Shown: positions 7,696 to 16,173 of the stretch, piece by piece
Layout: the number at the start of each line of letters is the position of its first letter
Position numbering within the stretch: the first letter of the stretch is position 1
NCBI RefSeq assembly: GCF_003789055.1
Contig: NZ_ML119095.1
Coordinates: 1-64,000 of the forward strand
DNA: 64,000 nt
Direction: 5' to 3'
DNA from: Histidinibacterium lentulum
GTDB taxonomy: Bacteria; Pseudomonadota; Alphaproteobacteria; Rhodobacterales; Rhodobacteraceae
Notes under the pieces: model-generated
Databases searched by the model: none
What the model was told of the DNA's origin: nothing
What the model saw: only the letters and a program-made list of their open reading frames with translations
Position numbers and translations under genes: made by a program

Positions 7696-8418
7696 ATGTC
7701 CTTCGCGTGGCACGAGATCCGTGATCACCTCATGCAATCTTCCTCCAATCTTCACTTCCAGCGCAGTTTCGACGCCATCCGGCGCACGCAGGCCGCCCTT
7801 GCAGCGTTCCGGGATCCGGCGGCCCTGCTGGACGGGCTGCACCGCACCCCCGGCGATCAGGGCCAGAAGAACCTGATCCTCGCCGCTCTCGTGAGGGCAG
7901 CGCAGGGCGACGGGCCCGCGTCCGACAGCGCCCTGACAATGCTGTTGCTGGCGCTCTGGCCCGGCCTCGACGCCATCCGGCGCCGGTCGCTCTGGCGCAG
8001 GCTCGGCACCGCTGACGAGGTCGCGTCCGACGTGCTGGCGCGCACTACCGAGGCGGTCCGCGGCCTCGACCTCGGGCGCGTCAACTGGATCGCGGCCACG
8101 GTGCTCCGCAACGTCGAGCGCGACATGATCCGCGTGCGCCAGCGCGACACGGCGCGCGAACATCTCGCCAGCGGCGCCGACCCCGACGAGGTGGCGGACA
8201 GCGGCGACAGCGGAATCGGCGCGGATGGGTACGCCCGGCTGAACGGCGCCGTGCGGAAGCTGCTCGGCGACGACGCCGTGCTGGTGATCCGCGTGGCGAT
8301 CGAGGGTTTTTCCCAAGCCGAGGCGGGAGCTGACCTGGGGCTGACCGAGGCCGCCGCCCGCAAGCGGTACCAGCGCGCGATGCGCCGGCTGCACGACGCC
8401 CTCGAGGAAATCCCCTGA
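7696..8418 (+). CDS. phage sigma-70-like DNA-binding protein
   Basis: A 240-residue protein. The C-terminal 45 residues form a sigma region-4-like helix-turn-helix, GFSQAEAGADLGLTEAAARK followed by RYQRAMRRLHDAL. The middle (DVLARTTEAVRGLD, NWIAATVLRNVERDMIR) resembles region 2 of extracytoplasmic sigma factors. It is likely a phage transcription regulator or sigma-like factor for early genes. The start at 7696 touches a hairpin; ATG 7732 (MQSSSNLHF) is a credible alternative that would leave the hairpin in the leader. Confidence 0.6.
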   Translation: MSFAWHEIRDHLMQSSSNLHFQRSFDAIRRTQAALAAFRDPAALLDGLHRTPGDQGQKNLILAALVRAAQGDGPASDSALTMLLLALWPGLDAIRRRSLWRRLGTADEVASDVLARTTEAVRGLDLGRVNWIAATVLRNVERDMIRVRQRDTAREHLASGADPDEVADSGDSGIGADGYARLNGAVRKLLGDDAVLVIRVAIEGFSQAEAGADLGLTEAAARKRYQRAMRRLHDALEEIP

Positions 8419-8423
8419 ACCGA

Positions 8424-8456
8424 TGTCCCGATCCGGTCCCGCCGGTGGCTTTTTCC
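8424..8456 (+). repeat. intergenic repeat, copy 1
   Basis: TGTCCCGATCCGGTC followed by GGTGGCTTTTTCC. The same arrangement recurs at 9928-9960 (GGTGGCTTTTCC). Each copy lies 45-50 bases before a gene start and just after a stop codon. It may be a transcription or processing signal. Confidence 0.5.
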
Positions 8457-8502
8457 ATTCGAGCGCCCCGAGCGCCTTCCCTCAAACCGAAAGCAGACAC
8501 GC

Positions 8503-8697
8503 ATGAACCGCACTGCCGATCTGTCGCTCGAGGATTTCAGGCGTCTTCCGGGGCTCTATCGCCGCTGGGAGCTGACCGAGGTCTGCGAGCCCAACCGCAA
8601 CTATCAGATCGAGGACGCCGGCGCCCATGCCGACGGGACGCCGCTGCTGGCGATCTACGTCGCCGAGCCCGCGCCCGACGTCCGCGAGGCCGCGTGA
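8503..8697 (+). CDS. small phage protein, unknown function
   Basis: A 64-residue acidic protein starting MNRTADLSLEDFRRLPGLYR and continuing with WELTEVCEPNRNYQIED. No domain is recognised. It lies in the early operon between the sigma-like gene and the RecA-like module. Its stop overlaps a possible in-frame ATG of the next gene (TGATG at 8695-8699). Confidence 0.6.
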   Translation: MNRTADLSLEDFRRLPGLYRRWELTEVCEPNRNYQIEDAGAHADGTPLLAIYVAEPAPDVREAA

Positions 8698-8735
8698 TGC
8701 GCCTCCTCGATCACATCATCTCACGGAGAACCGCC

Positions 8736-9032
8736 ATGCCGGACCAGTCGGACGCCATCACCCGTCTTCGCAAGGTGAACTACGCCCTCGAAGATCTCCC
8801 CGAAACCATCTCCCTCCCGCAGCGTCCCGGAGACGAACCGCGCGAGCCGCTGCCGGTCGTCGAGGCGACCGTCGACGAGATCGCCTTCGCGATCGTGGAA
8901 GCGGAGCGCGAGAGCACGGCCGCCTACCGCCGCGCCGACGCGCTGAAGCGCCTCTACAAGCTCGCCCGCGAGGCGGGGTGCATCGGCGCAGATCGCGCCG
9001 CCACGGCGGTGATGAAGAAGGAGGGCCAGTGA
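8736..9032 (+). CDS. small phage protein preceding the RecA-like ATPase
   Basis: A 98-residue helical acidic protein (MPDQSDAITRLRKVNYALED, then VDEIAFAIVEAERESTAAYR and a basic C-terminus). The start at 8736 is preferred because a GGAG site sits 8-9 bases upstream. ATG 8697, overlapping the previous stop, would add 13 residues. Its stop overlaps the next ATG (TGATG, 9030-9034). The function is unknown; it is probably co-translated with the ATPase. Confidence 0.6.
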   Translation: MPDQSDAITRLRKVNYALEDLPETISLPQRPGDEPREPLPVVEATVDEIAFAIVEAERESTAAYRRADALKRLYKLAREAGCIGADRAATAVMKKEGQ

Positions 9033-9907
9033 TGGCCCTTCCCATCATCGGCGCCGATGAGCGGCTCGCGCAACGCAAGGGCATCAAGGGCGTCATCTTC
9101 GGGCGGTCCGGCATCGGCAAGACCAGCCTGCTCTGGACGCTGAACGCCTCGAACACGCTCTTCCTCGATCTCGAGGCTGGGGATCTGGCGGTCGAGGGGC
9201 TGGAGATCGACACGCTCCGGCCCCGCACCTGGAAGGAATGTCGCGACTTCGCGGTGTTCATCGGCGGGCCGAACCCGGCGCTGCGCGAGGACCAGCCCTA
9301 CAGCCAGGCGCATTTCGACGAGGTCTGCGGCCGCTACGGCGATCCCACGGTGATCGGGAAATACGAGACCGTCTTCATCGACTCGATCACCGTCGCGGGA
9401 CGGCTCTGCTTCCAGTGGTGCCGTGGGCAGCCCGAAGCGTTCTCCGAGAAGACCGGCAAGCCCGACATCCGCGGCGCCTACGGGCTGCATGGCCGTGAGA
9501 TGATCGGCTGGCTGACCCACCTGCAGCACACGCGCGGCAAGCACGTCTGGTTCGTCGGCATCCTTGACGAGCGGCTCGACGACTTCAACCGCAAGGTCTT
9601 CCAGCCGCAGATCGACGGCTCGAAGACCGGGCTCGAGCTGCCGGGGATCGTCGATCAGGTCATCACCATGGCCGACATCCCGGACCAGGGCGGCCAGCCG
9701 CAGCGCGCCTTCGTCTGCCAGACGCTGAACCCCTGGGGTTATCCGGCCAAGGACCGTTCCGGCCGCCTCGACAGGGTCGAGGCCCCGCATCTCGGCCGGC
9801 TGATGGAGAAGATCCAGCGTCCCGCGGCGCCAGCCTCCGAACGCCTGACATGGCCGCCGGTGACCCCGGCCGATCCCGCGCCCGCGCAGGAGCCCGGCCA
9901 TGGCTGA
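9032..9907 (+). CDS. phage RecA-like ATP-binding protein (AAA_24 type)
   Basis: A 291-residue NTPase with Walker A GRSGIGKTS (about 23-31) and a Walker B-like strand YETVFIDSITV (about 110-120). This small RecA-fold class (AAA_24, including Sak4-like annealing helpers) is common in phage recombination modules next to ssDNA-binding proteins, as here. The C-terminus is proline-rich. It would act in phage DNA recombination or annealing together with the product of the next gene. Confidence 0.8.
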   Translation: MALPIIGADERLAQRKGIKGVIFGRSGIGKTSLLWTLNASNTLFLDLEAGDLAVEGLEIDTLRPRTWKECRDFAVFIGGPNPALREDQPYSQAHFDEVCGRYGDPTVIGKYETVFIDSITVAGRLCFQWCRGQPEAFSEKTGKPDIRGAYGLHGREMIGWLTHLQHTRGKHVWFVGILDERLDDFNRKVFQPQIDGSKTGLELPGIVDQVITMADIPDQGGQPQRAFVCQTLNPWGYPAKDRSGRLDRVEAPHLGRLMEKIQRPAAPASERLTWPPVTPADPAPAQEPGHG

Positions 9908-9927
9908 GCGCCTCTCGCCACGCCCGG

Positions 9928-9960
9928 TGTCCCGATCCGGTCGCTGGGGTGGCTTTTCCC
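9928..9960 (+). repeat. intergenic repeat, copy 2
   Basis: Second copy of the TGTCCCGATCCGGTC plus GGTGGCTTTTCC arrangement seen at 8424-8456. It again lies between a stop codon and the next ribosome-binding site. I saw no third copy. Confidence 0.5.
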
Positions 9961-10008
9961 CTCTGACGCCACTGCGCGTCCCATCCTCCAACTGAAAGGA
10001 GCCGCGCA

Positions 10009-10632
10009 ATGTCCGGACCCTGGAACGACTTCAACTCCGCCCAATCCAACACCAACGTCATCCCGAAGGGCACGCTCGCCAAGGTGCGGGCCTCACTGCG
10101 CCCCGGCGGCTACGACGACCCCTCGCAAGGCTGGACCGGCGGCTGGGCGCGCCGCGCCGCCACCGGCGCCGTCTATCTCGACGTCGAATACACGGTGCTC
10201 GAAGGGCCCTATGCCCGGCGCAAAATCTGGTCGCTGATCGGCCTCTACAGCCCCAAGGGTCCAGACTGGGCCAACATGGGGCGCGGCCTGATCCGCGGCA
10301 TCCTCAACTCGGCGCGCGGCGTGTCGGACAAGGACAACTCGCCGGAGGCGCAGGCCCGCCGCCGCATCAACGGGTTCGGCGATCTCGACGGCGTCGAATT
10401 CATCGCCCGCATCGACATCGGCACCGACACCAACGGCGAGGACAAGAACGAGATCCGCAATGCCGTCACGCCCGACCATCGCGACTACGCCGCGCTGATG
10501 GGCACGGTCGCGCCGCAGTCCTCTGCTGCCCCGGCGCAGGGCCACGCCCCGCAGCAGCCCACCACGTCCACCCAGCCCAGCCAGCCCGCGTCCGCCCCCG
10601 GCGCCGCCGGTCGGCCGAGCTGGGCGCAGTAA
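10009..10632 (+). CDS. putative phage ssDNA-binding protein
   Basis: A 207-residue protein. The N-terminal 150 residues contain AATGAVYLDVEYTVLEGPYA and KIWSLIGLYSPKGPDWANMG, typical of the DUF669/SSB-like OB-fold proteins of phages. It ends in a long Gln/Pro/Ser/Ala-rich tail terminating PSWAQ, similar in style to disordered SSB tails. Its position between a RecA-like ATPase and a DEAD helicase supports a role in replication or recombination. An AAAGGAG site precedes the ATG. Confidence 0.6.
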   Translation: MSGPWNDFNSAQSNTNVIPKGTLAKVRASLRPGGYDDPSQGWTGGWARRAATGAVYLDVEYTVLEGPYARRKIWSLIGLYSPKGPDWANMGRGLIRGILNSARGVSDKDNSPEAQARRRINGFGDLDGVEFIARIDIGTDTNGEDKNEIRNAVTPDHRDYAALMGTVAPQSSAAPAQGHAPQQPTTSTQPSQPASAPGAAGRPSWAQ

Positions 10633-10645
10633 GGGGAGACCGGCC

Positions 10646-12334
10646 ATGCGCCTGCGCCCCCGCCAGAAGACCTTCGTCGAGCGCAGCGTGGCTGCGCTCG
10701 CTTCCCGCGGCAACACGCTGGGCGTGGCGCCCACCGGCGCGGGCAAGACCATCATGCTCTCGGCGGTCACCGGCGAGATGATCGACGACGGGGCCAAGGC
10801 CTGCGTGCTGGCCCATCGCGACGAGCTGACGGCGCAGAACCGCGCCAAGTTTCAGCGCGTGGTGCCAGGCGTCGCTACCTCTGTCATCGACGCAACGGAG
10901 AAGTCCTGGGGCGGTCAGGTCGCCTTCGCCATGGTGCCGACGCTGGCGCGCGCCTCGAACCTCGCCGACATGCCGCGCCTCGACCTGCTGGTCGTCGACG
11001 AGGCGCACCATGCCGTCGCCGACAGCTACCGCCGCATCATTGACCGGGTGCGCGAGGCCAATCCCGACGCCCGGATCTTCGGGGTCACGGCGACGCCGAA
11101 CCGGGGCGACAGGAAGGGCCTGCGCGAGGTTTTCGACAACGTCGCCGATCAGGTGCGGCTGGGCGAATTGATCGCCTCGGGCCACCTGGTGCCGCCGCGC
11201 ACCTTCGTCATCGATGTCGGTGTCCAGGACGAATTGCGGTCCGTCCGCAAGACCATGTCGGATTTCGACATGGCGGAGGTGGCGGGCATCATGGACCGCG
11301 CGCCCGTCACCGACGAGGTGATCCGCCACTGGAAGGAAAAGGCGGGCGACCGGCAGACCGTGGTGTTCTGCTCCACCGTCGCGCATGCCGAACACGTCAC
11401 CGACGCCTTCAGGGCGGCGGGCGTTTCCGCCGCGCTGATCCATGGCGATCTGGCGGCCGAAACGCGCAAGGCAATCCTCGCCGACTACGCCGCGGGCGAC
11501 ATCCGCGTCGTGGTCAACGTGGCGGTTCTGACCGAGGGCTGGGACCATCCGCCCACCTCCTGCGTCGTGCTGCTGCGGCCCAGCTCCTACAAGTCCACGA
11601 TGATCCAGATGGTCGGGCGCGGGCTGCGCACCGTCGACCCCGAGGAACACCCAGGCATCGTGAAAACCGATTGCGTCGTGCTGGACTTCGGCACCTCCAG
11701 CCTGATCCACGGCACGCTGGAACAGGACGTCGATCTCGACGGCAAGACCGAGATCGGCGAGGCGCCGACGAAGACCTGTCCTGCCTGCGAGGCGGAGATC
11801 CCGCTGGCCGCCACCGAATGCCCGCTCTGCGGCGAGGCGTTCCCGCGCGAGGATCTGGATGCGGGCGAAGGCGGGGACGCCGCGCCGCTCTCGGGCTTCA
11901 TGATGACCGAGATCGACCTGCTGAAGCGCTCCAGCTTCGCGTGGGTCGACCTCTACGGCACGGACGACGCGCTGATGGCCACGGGCTTCGCAGCCTGGGG
12001 CGGCATCTTCTGGCTGGACGGGGTCTGGTACGCCATCGGCGGCGCGAAGGGCGAACGCCCCCACCTGTTGGGCGTCGGCGAGCGCACCGTCTGCCTCGCG
12101 CAGGCCGACGACTGGCTGAACACGCACGAGACCGACGAGAGCGCCTTCAAGACCCGCTCCTGGCTGCGCCAGCCGCCGACCGAGAAGCAGCTGCAGTACC
12201 TGCCGCCCGAGTGCCGCCACGACTTCGGCCTGACGCGCTACCGCGCCTCCGCGCTGATGACCTTCGGCTTCAACAAGCGCGCCATCCGCCAGCTGATCGA
12301 CACGGCGGCCTCTCCCGAACGGAGGGCGGCATGA
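10646..12334 (+). CDS. DEAD/DEAH-box superfamily 2 helicase
   Basis: A 562-residue helicase with Walker A APTGAGKTIML (about 29-39), a DEAH box LLVVDEAHHAVADSY (about 115-129), motif III-like FGVTATPNRGD, and motif VI QMVGRGLRTVD. A four-cysteine zinc ribbon (CPACEAEIP and CPLCGEAFP, about 377-397) and a C-terminal extension of about 160 residues follow. It would unwind DNA during phage replication or recombination. It sits between the SSB-like and nuclease genes in one transcription unit. Confidence 0.9.
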   Translation: MRLRPRQKTFVERSVAALASRGNTLGVAPTGAGKTIMLSAVTGEMIDDGAKACVLAHRDELTAQNRAKFQRVVPGVATSVIDATEKSWGGQVAFAMVPTLARASNLADMPRLDLLVVDEAHHAVADSYRRIIDRVREANPDARIFGVTATPNRGDRKGLREVFDNVADQVRLGELIASGHLVPPRTFVIDVGVQDELRSVRKTMSDFDMAEVAGIMDRAPVTDEVIRHWKEKAGDRQTVVFCSTVAHAEHVTDAFRAAGVSAALIHGDLAAETRKAILADYAAGDIRVVVNVAVLTEGWDHPPTSCVVLLRPSSYKSTMIQMVGRGLRTVDPEEHPGIVKTDCVVLDFGTSSLIHGTLEQDVDLDGKTEIGEAPTKTCPACEAEIPLAATECPLCGEAFPREDLDAGEGGDAAPLSGFMMTEIDLLKRSSFAWVDLYGTDDALMATGFAAWGGIFWLDGVWYAIGGAKGERPHLLGVGERTVCLAQADDWLNTHETDESAFKTRSWLRQPPTEKQLQYLPPECRHDFGLTRYRASALMTFGFNKRAIRQLIDTAASPERRAA

Positions 12335-12337
12335 CCC

Positions 12338-12748
12338 ATGGCACCCTCAACCCCCATCACGGCCGAGGACCGGCGGCGACTCTGGCATCCGCGTGGGACG
12401 CTTTGTGCTGTCTGCCGGCAACCCACCCGTGGTTTTGGCTGGTTCGATCCGCACCGGTCGAAGCGGCCCCGGCCATCGGTCTGGTTCTGCTCGATGCCCT
12501 GCCAGTCCTTCTGGACGCGCTTCGCGCGGGAGCGTTTCGCCATGGTTGACCTGACCGAGGAGGAGCGCGCCGCGATCACCGCCACCATGAAGCGCGTCGC
12601 ACTGCTGATGGACGAGATCGGCTGGACTACACCGCTCGCCGATCTGACCGAGGCGCAGGTGCGCGCGCTGATCGAGGAGGCCGTCGAGGGCTTCCGCGAG
12701 GCCATGTCCGACATCGCCCGGGCGCAGACGCCGGAGGTGCCGTTTTGA
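12338..12748 (+). CDS. zinc-binding phage protein (DUF6511-like)
   Basis: A 136-residue protein with an N-terminal zinc-finger-like region: CAVCRQPTRGFGWFDP (about 23-38) and FCSMPCQSFW (50-59). A helical acidic C-terminal half follows. The pattern matches a family found in replication modules of rhodobacterial prophages, which I name as DUF6511 with moderate certainty. It begins 3 bases after the helicase stop and overlaps the nuclease start. Confidence 0.65.
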   Translation: MAPSTPITAEDRRRLWHPRGTLCAVCRQPTRGFGWFDPHRSKRPRPSVWFCSMPCQSFWTRFARERFAMVDLTEEERAAITATMKRVALLMDEIGWTTPLADLTEAQVRALIEEAVEGFREAMSDIARAQTPEVPF

Positions 12749-13515
12749 CCCTCGATTACAATCACCGGCCGACTTTCGCAGAGCGGGTCAACGCCGCGGT
12801 CGATCGGGCGCTGACCGCCGATCAGGCCACGCGGCCGCCCCGCGACTACCTCGGCGGCTCGCGTCTCGGCCATGCCTGCGAGCGCGCCCTGCAGTTCGAG
12901 TTCACGGCTGCGCCGAAGGACGAGGGCCAGGACTTCAGCGGCCAGTCGCTGCGCATCTTCGCCATCGGCCATGCGCTCGAGGATCTGGCCGTCGCCTGGC
13001 TGCGCGGCGCGGGCTTCGACCTCTACACGCGCAAGGGCAACCGGCCAGATGGCGGCCAGTTCGGGTTCTCCGTTGCGGGCGGGCGCATCCGCGGTCATGT
13101 CGACGGCATCATCGCCGCAGGGCCCGAAGGCTTCGAGCTGGCCGTTCCCGCCCTCTGGGAATGCAAGACGATGAACGCGAAGAACTGGCGCGCCTGCGTC
13201 AAGGACGGCGTGACGAAGTCGAAGCCGGTCTACGCCGCCCAGATCGCGCTCTACCAAGCCTACATGGAAGGGACGGTTTCCGGCATCTCGGCCGCGCCCG
13301 CGCTCTTCACCGCGATCAACAAGGACACCGCTGAGCTTCACCATGAGCTGGTGCCCTTCGACGCCGATCTCGCGCAGCGCATGTCCGACCGGGGCGTGCG
13401 GATCCTGCAGGCGACCGATGCGGGCGAGCTTCTGCCGCGCGTCGCCACCACGTCCGATTTCTTCGAGTGCCGCTTCTGCCCGTGGGCCGAGCGCTGCTGG
13501 GGGCTGCCGGCATGA
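12745..13515 (+). CDS. PD-(D/E)XK nuclease (Cas4/exonuclease-like)
   Basis: A 256-residue protein of the PD-(D/E)XK superfamily. The core contains GRIRGHVDGIIAAGPEG (metal-binding Asp about 117) and PALWECKTMNAKNW with the E-x-K catalytic pair (about 137-139). A FECRFCPWAERCW cysteine cluster lies near the C-terminus, and a further Cys is in the N-terminal GHACERALQ, as in iron-sulphur Cas4/AddB-type nucleases. It initiates at TTG overlapping the previous stop. It probably processes DNA ends in phage recombination. Confidence 0.8.
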   Translation: MTLDYNHRPTFAERVNAAVDRALTADQATRPPRDYLGGSRLGHACERALQFEFTAAPKDEGQDFSGQSLRIFAIGHALEDLAVAWLRGAGFDLYTRKGNRPDGGQFGFSVAGGRIRGHVDGIIAAGPEGFELAVPALWECKTMNAKNWRACVKDGVTKSKPVYAAQIALYQAYMEGTVSGISAAPALFTAINKDTAELHHELVPFDADLAQRMSDRGVRILQATDAGELLPRVATTSDFFECRFCPWAERCWGLPA

Positions 13516-15833
13516 GCGACGACGGCATCCTGCATTTCAACCCGTGGATGGATTTCAACGACGGGCCGCCGTCCGAGAACCCGTTCGGCTGCGATCCCGA
13601 CCCCGAGCAGATCGCCGTGTTCCTCGACACCGTGTTCAGCTGGTGCGAGGGGCTGATCCCGCTCCGGGGCTTCGTCGACAAGGGTCAGGGCCGGGACGGC
13701 AAGCCGCACAACATCTGGATCCCCGCCGACGAGACCGCGAACGAGAAGCTCGCGACCTTCGCCGCGTGGGCGAACCGGGAGGGCGCCGCCGTCTACGTCA
13801 TCCCCGGCACGGTCGAGGAGCAGGGTCAGGCCCGCGCCGCCGATGTGCTGCAGATGCAGGCCATCGTGGTCGATCTCGATGCGGGCGATATCCCGGCCAA
13901 GCTCGACCATGTCACGCGCCATCTCGGCCCGCCCACGCTGATCATCGAAAGCGGCGGGCGGACGCCCGAAGGTGCGGCCAAGCTCCATGTCTGGTGGAAG
14001 CTGACCGAACCGGCCGAGGGCGAGGACCTGGTGACGCTCTGCCGCCTGCGGGGCGAGATCGCCGTGAAGGTCGGCGGCGACACGCATTTCCGCTCGGCGC
14101 ATCAGCCGATCCGGGTGCCGGGCACCGTCTATCACAAGCACGGCCACCAGCGCCTCGTGCAGATCCGCGAGCATCGCGACGTCGAGGTCGACTTGGCGGA
14201 TTTCGCGGAAAAGGTCGCCGAGATGCCGCCGCTGCCAGGCGTAGGCTTCGCCAGCGACGTTGCCGCGCCGACCGCGAAGCCCGGCATCGACGCAGTGCTC
14301 ACCACGCCGGTGCGCGAAGGCGCGGTTGACGACTGGTCCCGCTTCCAGGGGGCCAGCGCCGCCATCGGCCATTACGTGCGCCTGGTGCACGAGGGCCGCC
14401 TCGACCCGTTCGCAGGCTGGGAGGCGATCTGCGGCTACAACGCCGCCATGCTGCGCCCATCCTGGCCGCTCGATCGGCTGATGGCCGAGTCCGAGCGCCT
14501 CTGGGCGCTGCATGTGAAGCGCAACGGTCCGCCGCTCCTGCGCGCGGACCACGCCGACGCCCCGGCCAGCCCGCTGCCGACCTTCAGCCTCGGCGCGCTG
14601 CTCGAAGACACGAGCCCGATGCCCGAGGACATCATCGGTCCCCGCGTGCTGACGCCGGGCGGGCTCCTGGTGCTTGGCGGCGCGCCCAAGGTCGGCAAGA
14701 GCGACTTCCTGATCTGCTGGCTCGTGCATATGGCCGCTGGCGTGCCGTTCCTCGGCTTCACGCCGCCCCGGCCGCTGCGCGTGTTCTACCTGCAGGCCGA
14801 GATCCAGTATCACTATCTGCGCGAGCGCATGCAGCAGATCGCGCTGCCCGCCGCCGTGATCGCCGCCGCGCGCGACACCTTCATCGCCACGCCGAAGCTG
14901 AAGCTGCTGCTCGACGCGGAAGGCGTCGCCCGCGTGGCCGAGGCGATCCGGGCCGCATTCCCCGACGCGCCGCCCGACATCATCGTCATCGACCCGATCC
15001 GCAACCTCTTCGATGGCGGCCCCGAAGGCGGGGGCGAGAACGACAACACAGCCATGATGTTCTTCCTGAAGGACCGGGTGGAGCTTCTCCGCGAGGCGGT
15101 CAATCCGGATGCGGGCGTCATCCTCGCCCACCACACCCGCAAGGCCACCAAGCATCAGGTCAAGGACGATCCCTTCCTCGCGCTCTCCGGCGCCAGCGCG
15201 CTGCGGGGTTTCTACACCTCCGGGCTGCTCATGCACCGACCCGACGAGGACAGCACCGTCCGCAGGCTGGAGATCGAGCTTCGAAACGGGCCCGCGCTGC
15301 CGGGGAAGCTGATCGACAAGGTGAAGGGGGAGTGGGTCGAGCTGAACCCGATGAACGAGCGCCTGGTGCGCAAGGAGGTCGGCGCCAGGCTCGATGCCGA
15401 ACGGCTGCGCAAACACGATGTCATCCTCGGCATGCTGCTTGATGAGGCGGCGAGCGAGCGCCTCTACACCGCCATGCAGTTCGCCGAGACCTTCGAGAAC
15501 CGGGGCGGTCTGGGCAGCAAGCACACGATCCGCGAGCGCCTCAGCGTGCTGGCGACCAAGGGCTTCGTGAAGTTCCTGCGCGACCCCTCGGGGTTCGGCT
15601 TCCCCGTCACCCGGTCGCGGTTCGGCTATCTCTGCGTCGAGGGCATGCAGTTCGGCGCGCACGTAGAGCATGTCGATCCAGACACCGGCGAGGTCACCAC
15701 ACCCGCCCGTCCGGTCCTGCCCAGCCACTTCAAATGCCCCCAATCCGGGCTCTGCCTGCAGGTCGAAAACCCCGCCGTCTGGGTCTACCCGGAGGGGCTG
15801 GAGGACGACCTAACTCATATGAGTGAGGCCTGA
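13512..15833 (+). CDS. phage primase-helicase (PrimPol-like plus RepA/AAA_25 helicase)
   Basis: A 773-residue protein. The N-terminal 230 residues resemble a PrimPol/RepB-like primase domain, with IVVDLDAGD (about 117-125) and HFRSAHQPIRVPGTVYH (about 195-211). A RecA/RepA-like helicase follows with Walker A GGAPKVGKSDFL (about 389-400), Walker B PDIIVIDPIRNLFDGG, and a HHTRKATK motif. A C-terminal winged-helix-like part completes it. It would prime and unwind DNA at the phage origin. ATG 13512 overlaps the nuclease stop. The stop is followed by a palindrome-rich region. Confidence 0.85.
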   Translation: MSDDGILHFNPWMDFNDGPPSENPFGCDPDPEQIAVFLDTVFSWCEGLIPLRGFVDKGQGRDGKPHNIWIPADETANEKLATFAAWANREGAAVYVIPGTVEEQGQARAADVLQMQAIVVDLDAGDIPAKLDHVTRHLGPPTLIIESGGRTPEGAAKLHVWWKLTEPAEGEDLVTLCRLRGEIAVKVGGDTHFRSAHQPIRVPGTVYHKHGHQRLVQIREHRDVEVDLADFAEKVAEMPPLPGVGFASDVAAPTAKPGIDAVLTTPVREGAVDDWSRFQGASAAIGHYVRLVHEGRLDPFAGWEAICGYNAAMLRPSWPLDRLMAESERLWALHVKRNGPPLLRADHADAPASPLPTFSLGALLEDTSPMPEDIIGPRVLTPGGLLVLGGAPKVGKSDFLICWLVHMAAGVPFLGFTPPRPLRVFYLQAEIQYHYLRERMQQIALPAAVIAAARDTFIATPKLKLLLDAEGVARVAEAIRAAFPDAPPDIIVIDPIRNLFDGGPEGGGENDNTAMMFFLKDRVELLREAVNPDAGVILAHHTRKATKHQVKDDPFLALSGASALRGFYTSGLLMHRPDEDSTVRRLEIELRNGPALPGKLIDKVKGEWVELNPMNERLVRKEVGARLDAERLRKHDVILGMLLDEAASERLYTAMQFAETFENRGGLGSKHTIRERLSVLATKGFVKFLRDPSGFGFPVTRSRFGYLCVEGMQFGAHVEHVDPDTGEVTTPARPVLPSHFKCPQSGLCLQVENPAVWVYPEGLEDDLTHMSEA

Positions 15834-15915
15834 CTCATATGACAGCGCCAACTGTGCACTCAACGAAATCAACGGGTTACGGGCAAATAAGAGTTAGGTC
15901 TCTAACTCATGCCCG

Positions 15916-15933
15916 AAGACTTCATGAAGTCTT
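15916..15933. repeat. 18-bp perfect palindrome
   Basis: AAGACTTCATGAAGTCTT is identical to its reverse complement. It lies in the gene-free region after the primase-helicase gene and could bind a dimeric protein. Confidence 0.7.
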
Positions 15934-15995
15934 ATTCCGCAATGATTTCAGCCACTTGAACGCCTCGGAACAGTTAGGTGTCAAACCCCCATACT

Positions 15996-16042
15996 ACGTA
16001 TGGGAGGGCTACCCCACAGGGTTGGCCACTCCTCCCATACGT
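15996..16042. repeat. long inverted repeat / hairpin
   Basis: Perfect 12-base arms ACGTATGGGAGG and CCTCCCATACGT flank a 23-base loop that holds an inner ACCC/GGGT stem. There is no T-run. It could form a cruciform or an RNA hairpin in the leader of the RuvC-like gene. Confidence 0.65.
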
Positions 16043-16173
16043 CCGGGTCAGCCGCGCGCGCCGCCGTGACGGTGTGTTGTGCTTTCCGATCCGACGACGC
16101 CGGCCCCGTACCGCCAAGCACCAGACCGCCGTCGTCTTCCACCACCACAGGCCACCGGCAAAGGAGACCCATC

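Larger units (their letters stand above)
15834..16173. other. palindrome-rich intergenic region, candidate phage replication origin
   Basis: This 340-base region has lower GC than its flanks and no convincing gene. It contains a 12-bp palindrome ACTCATATGAGT (15813-15824, at the end of the primase gene) and an inverted repeat GAGTTAG-N4-CTAACTC (15891-15908). It also has an 18-bp perfect palindrome (15916-15933) and a 12-bp-arm hairpin (15996-16042). AGTTAGG or its complement occurs at 15809-15815, 15892-15898 and 15972-15978. The position right after the primase-helicase fits an origin or an operator cluster. Confidence 0.45.

Noticed and set aside
10466-12220. 584-residue minus-strand frame
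   Set aside because: Antisense to the DEAD-box helicase; low-complexity composition.
13338-15743. 801-residue open frame on the minus strand
   Set aside because: It is antisense to the primase-helicase, whose motifs are clear; long antisense frames are common at this GC content.
15839-16069. 76-residue frame after the primase-helicase
   Set aside because: No ribosome-binding site, overlaps several palindromes and the long hairpin, and its C-terminal part is Pro/Arg-rich shadow sequence.
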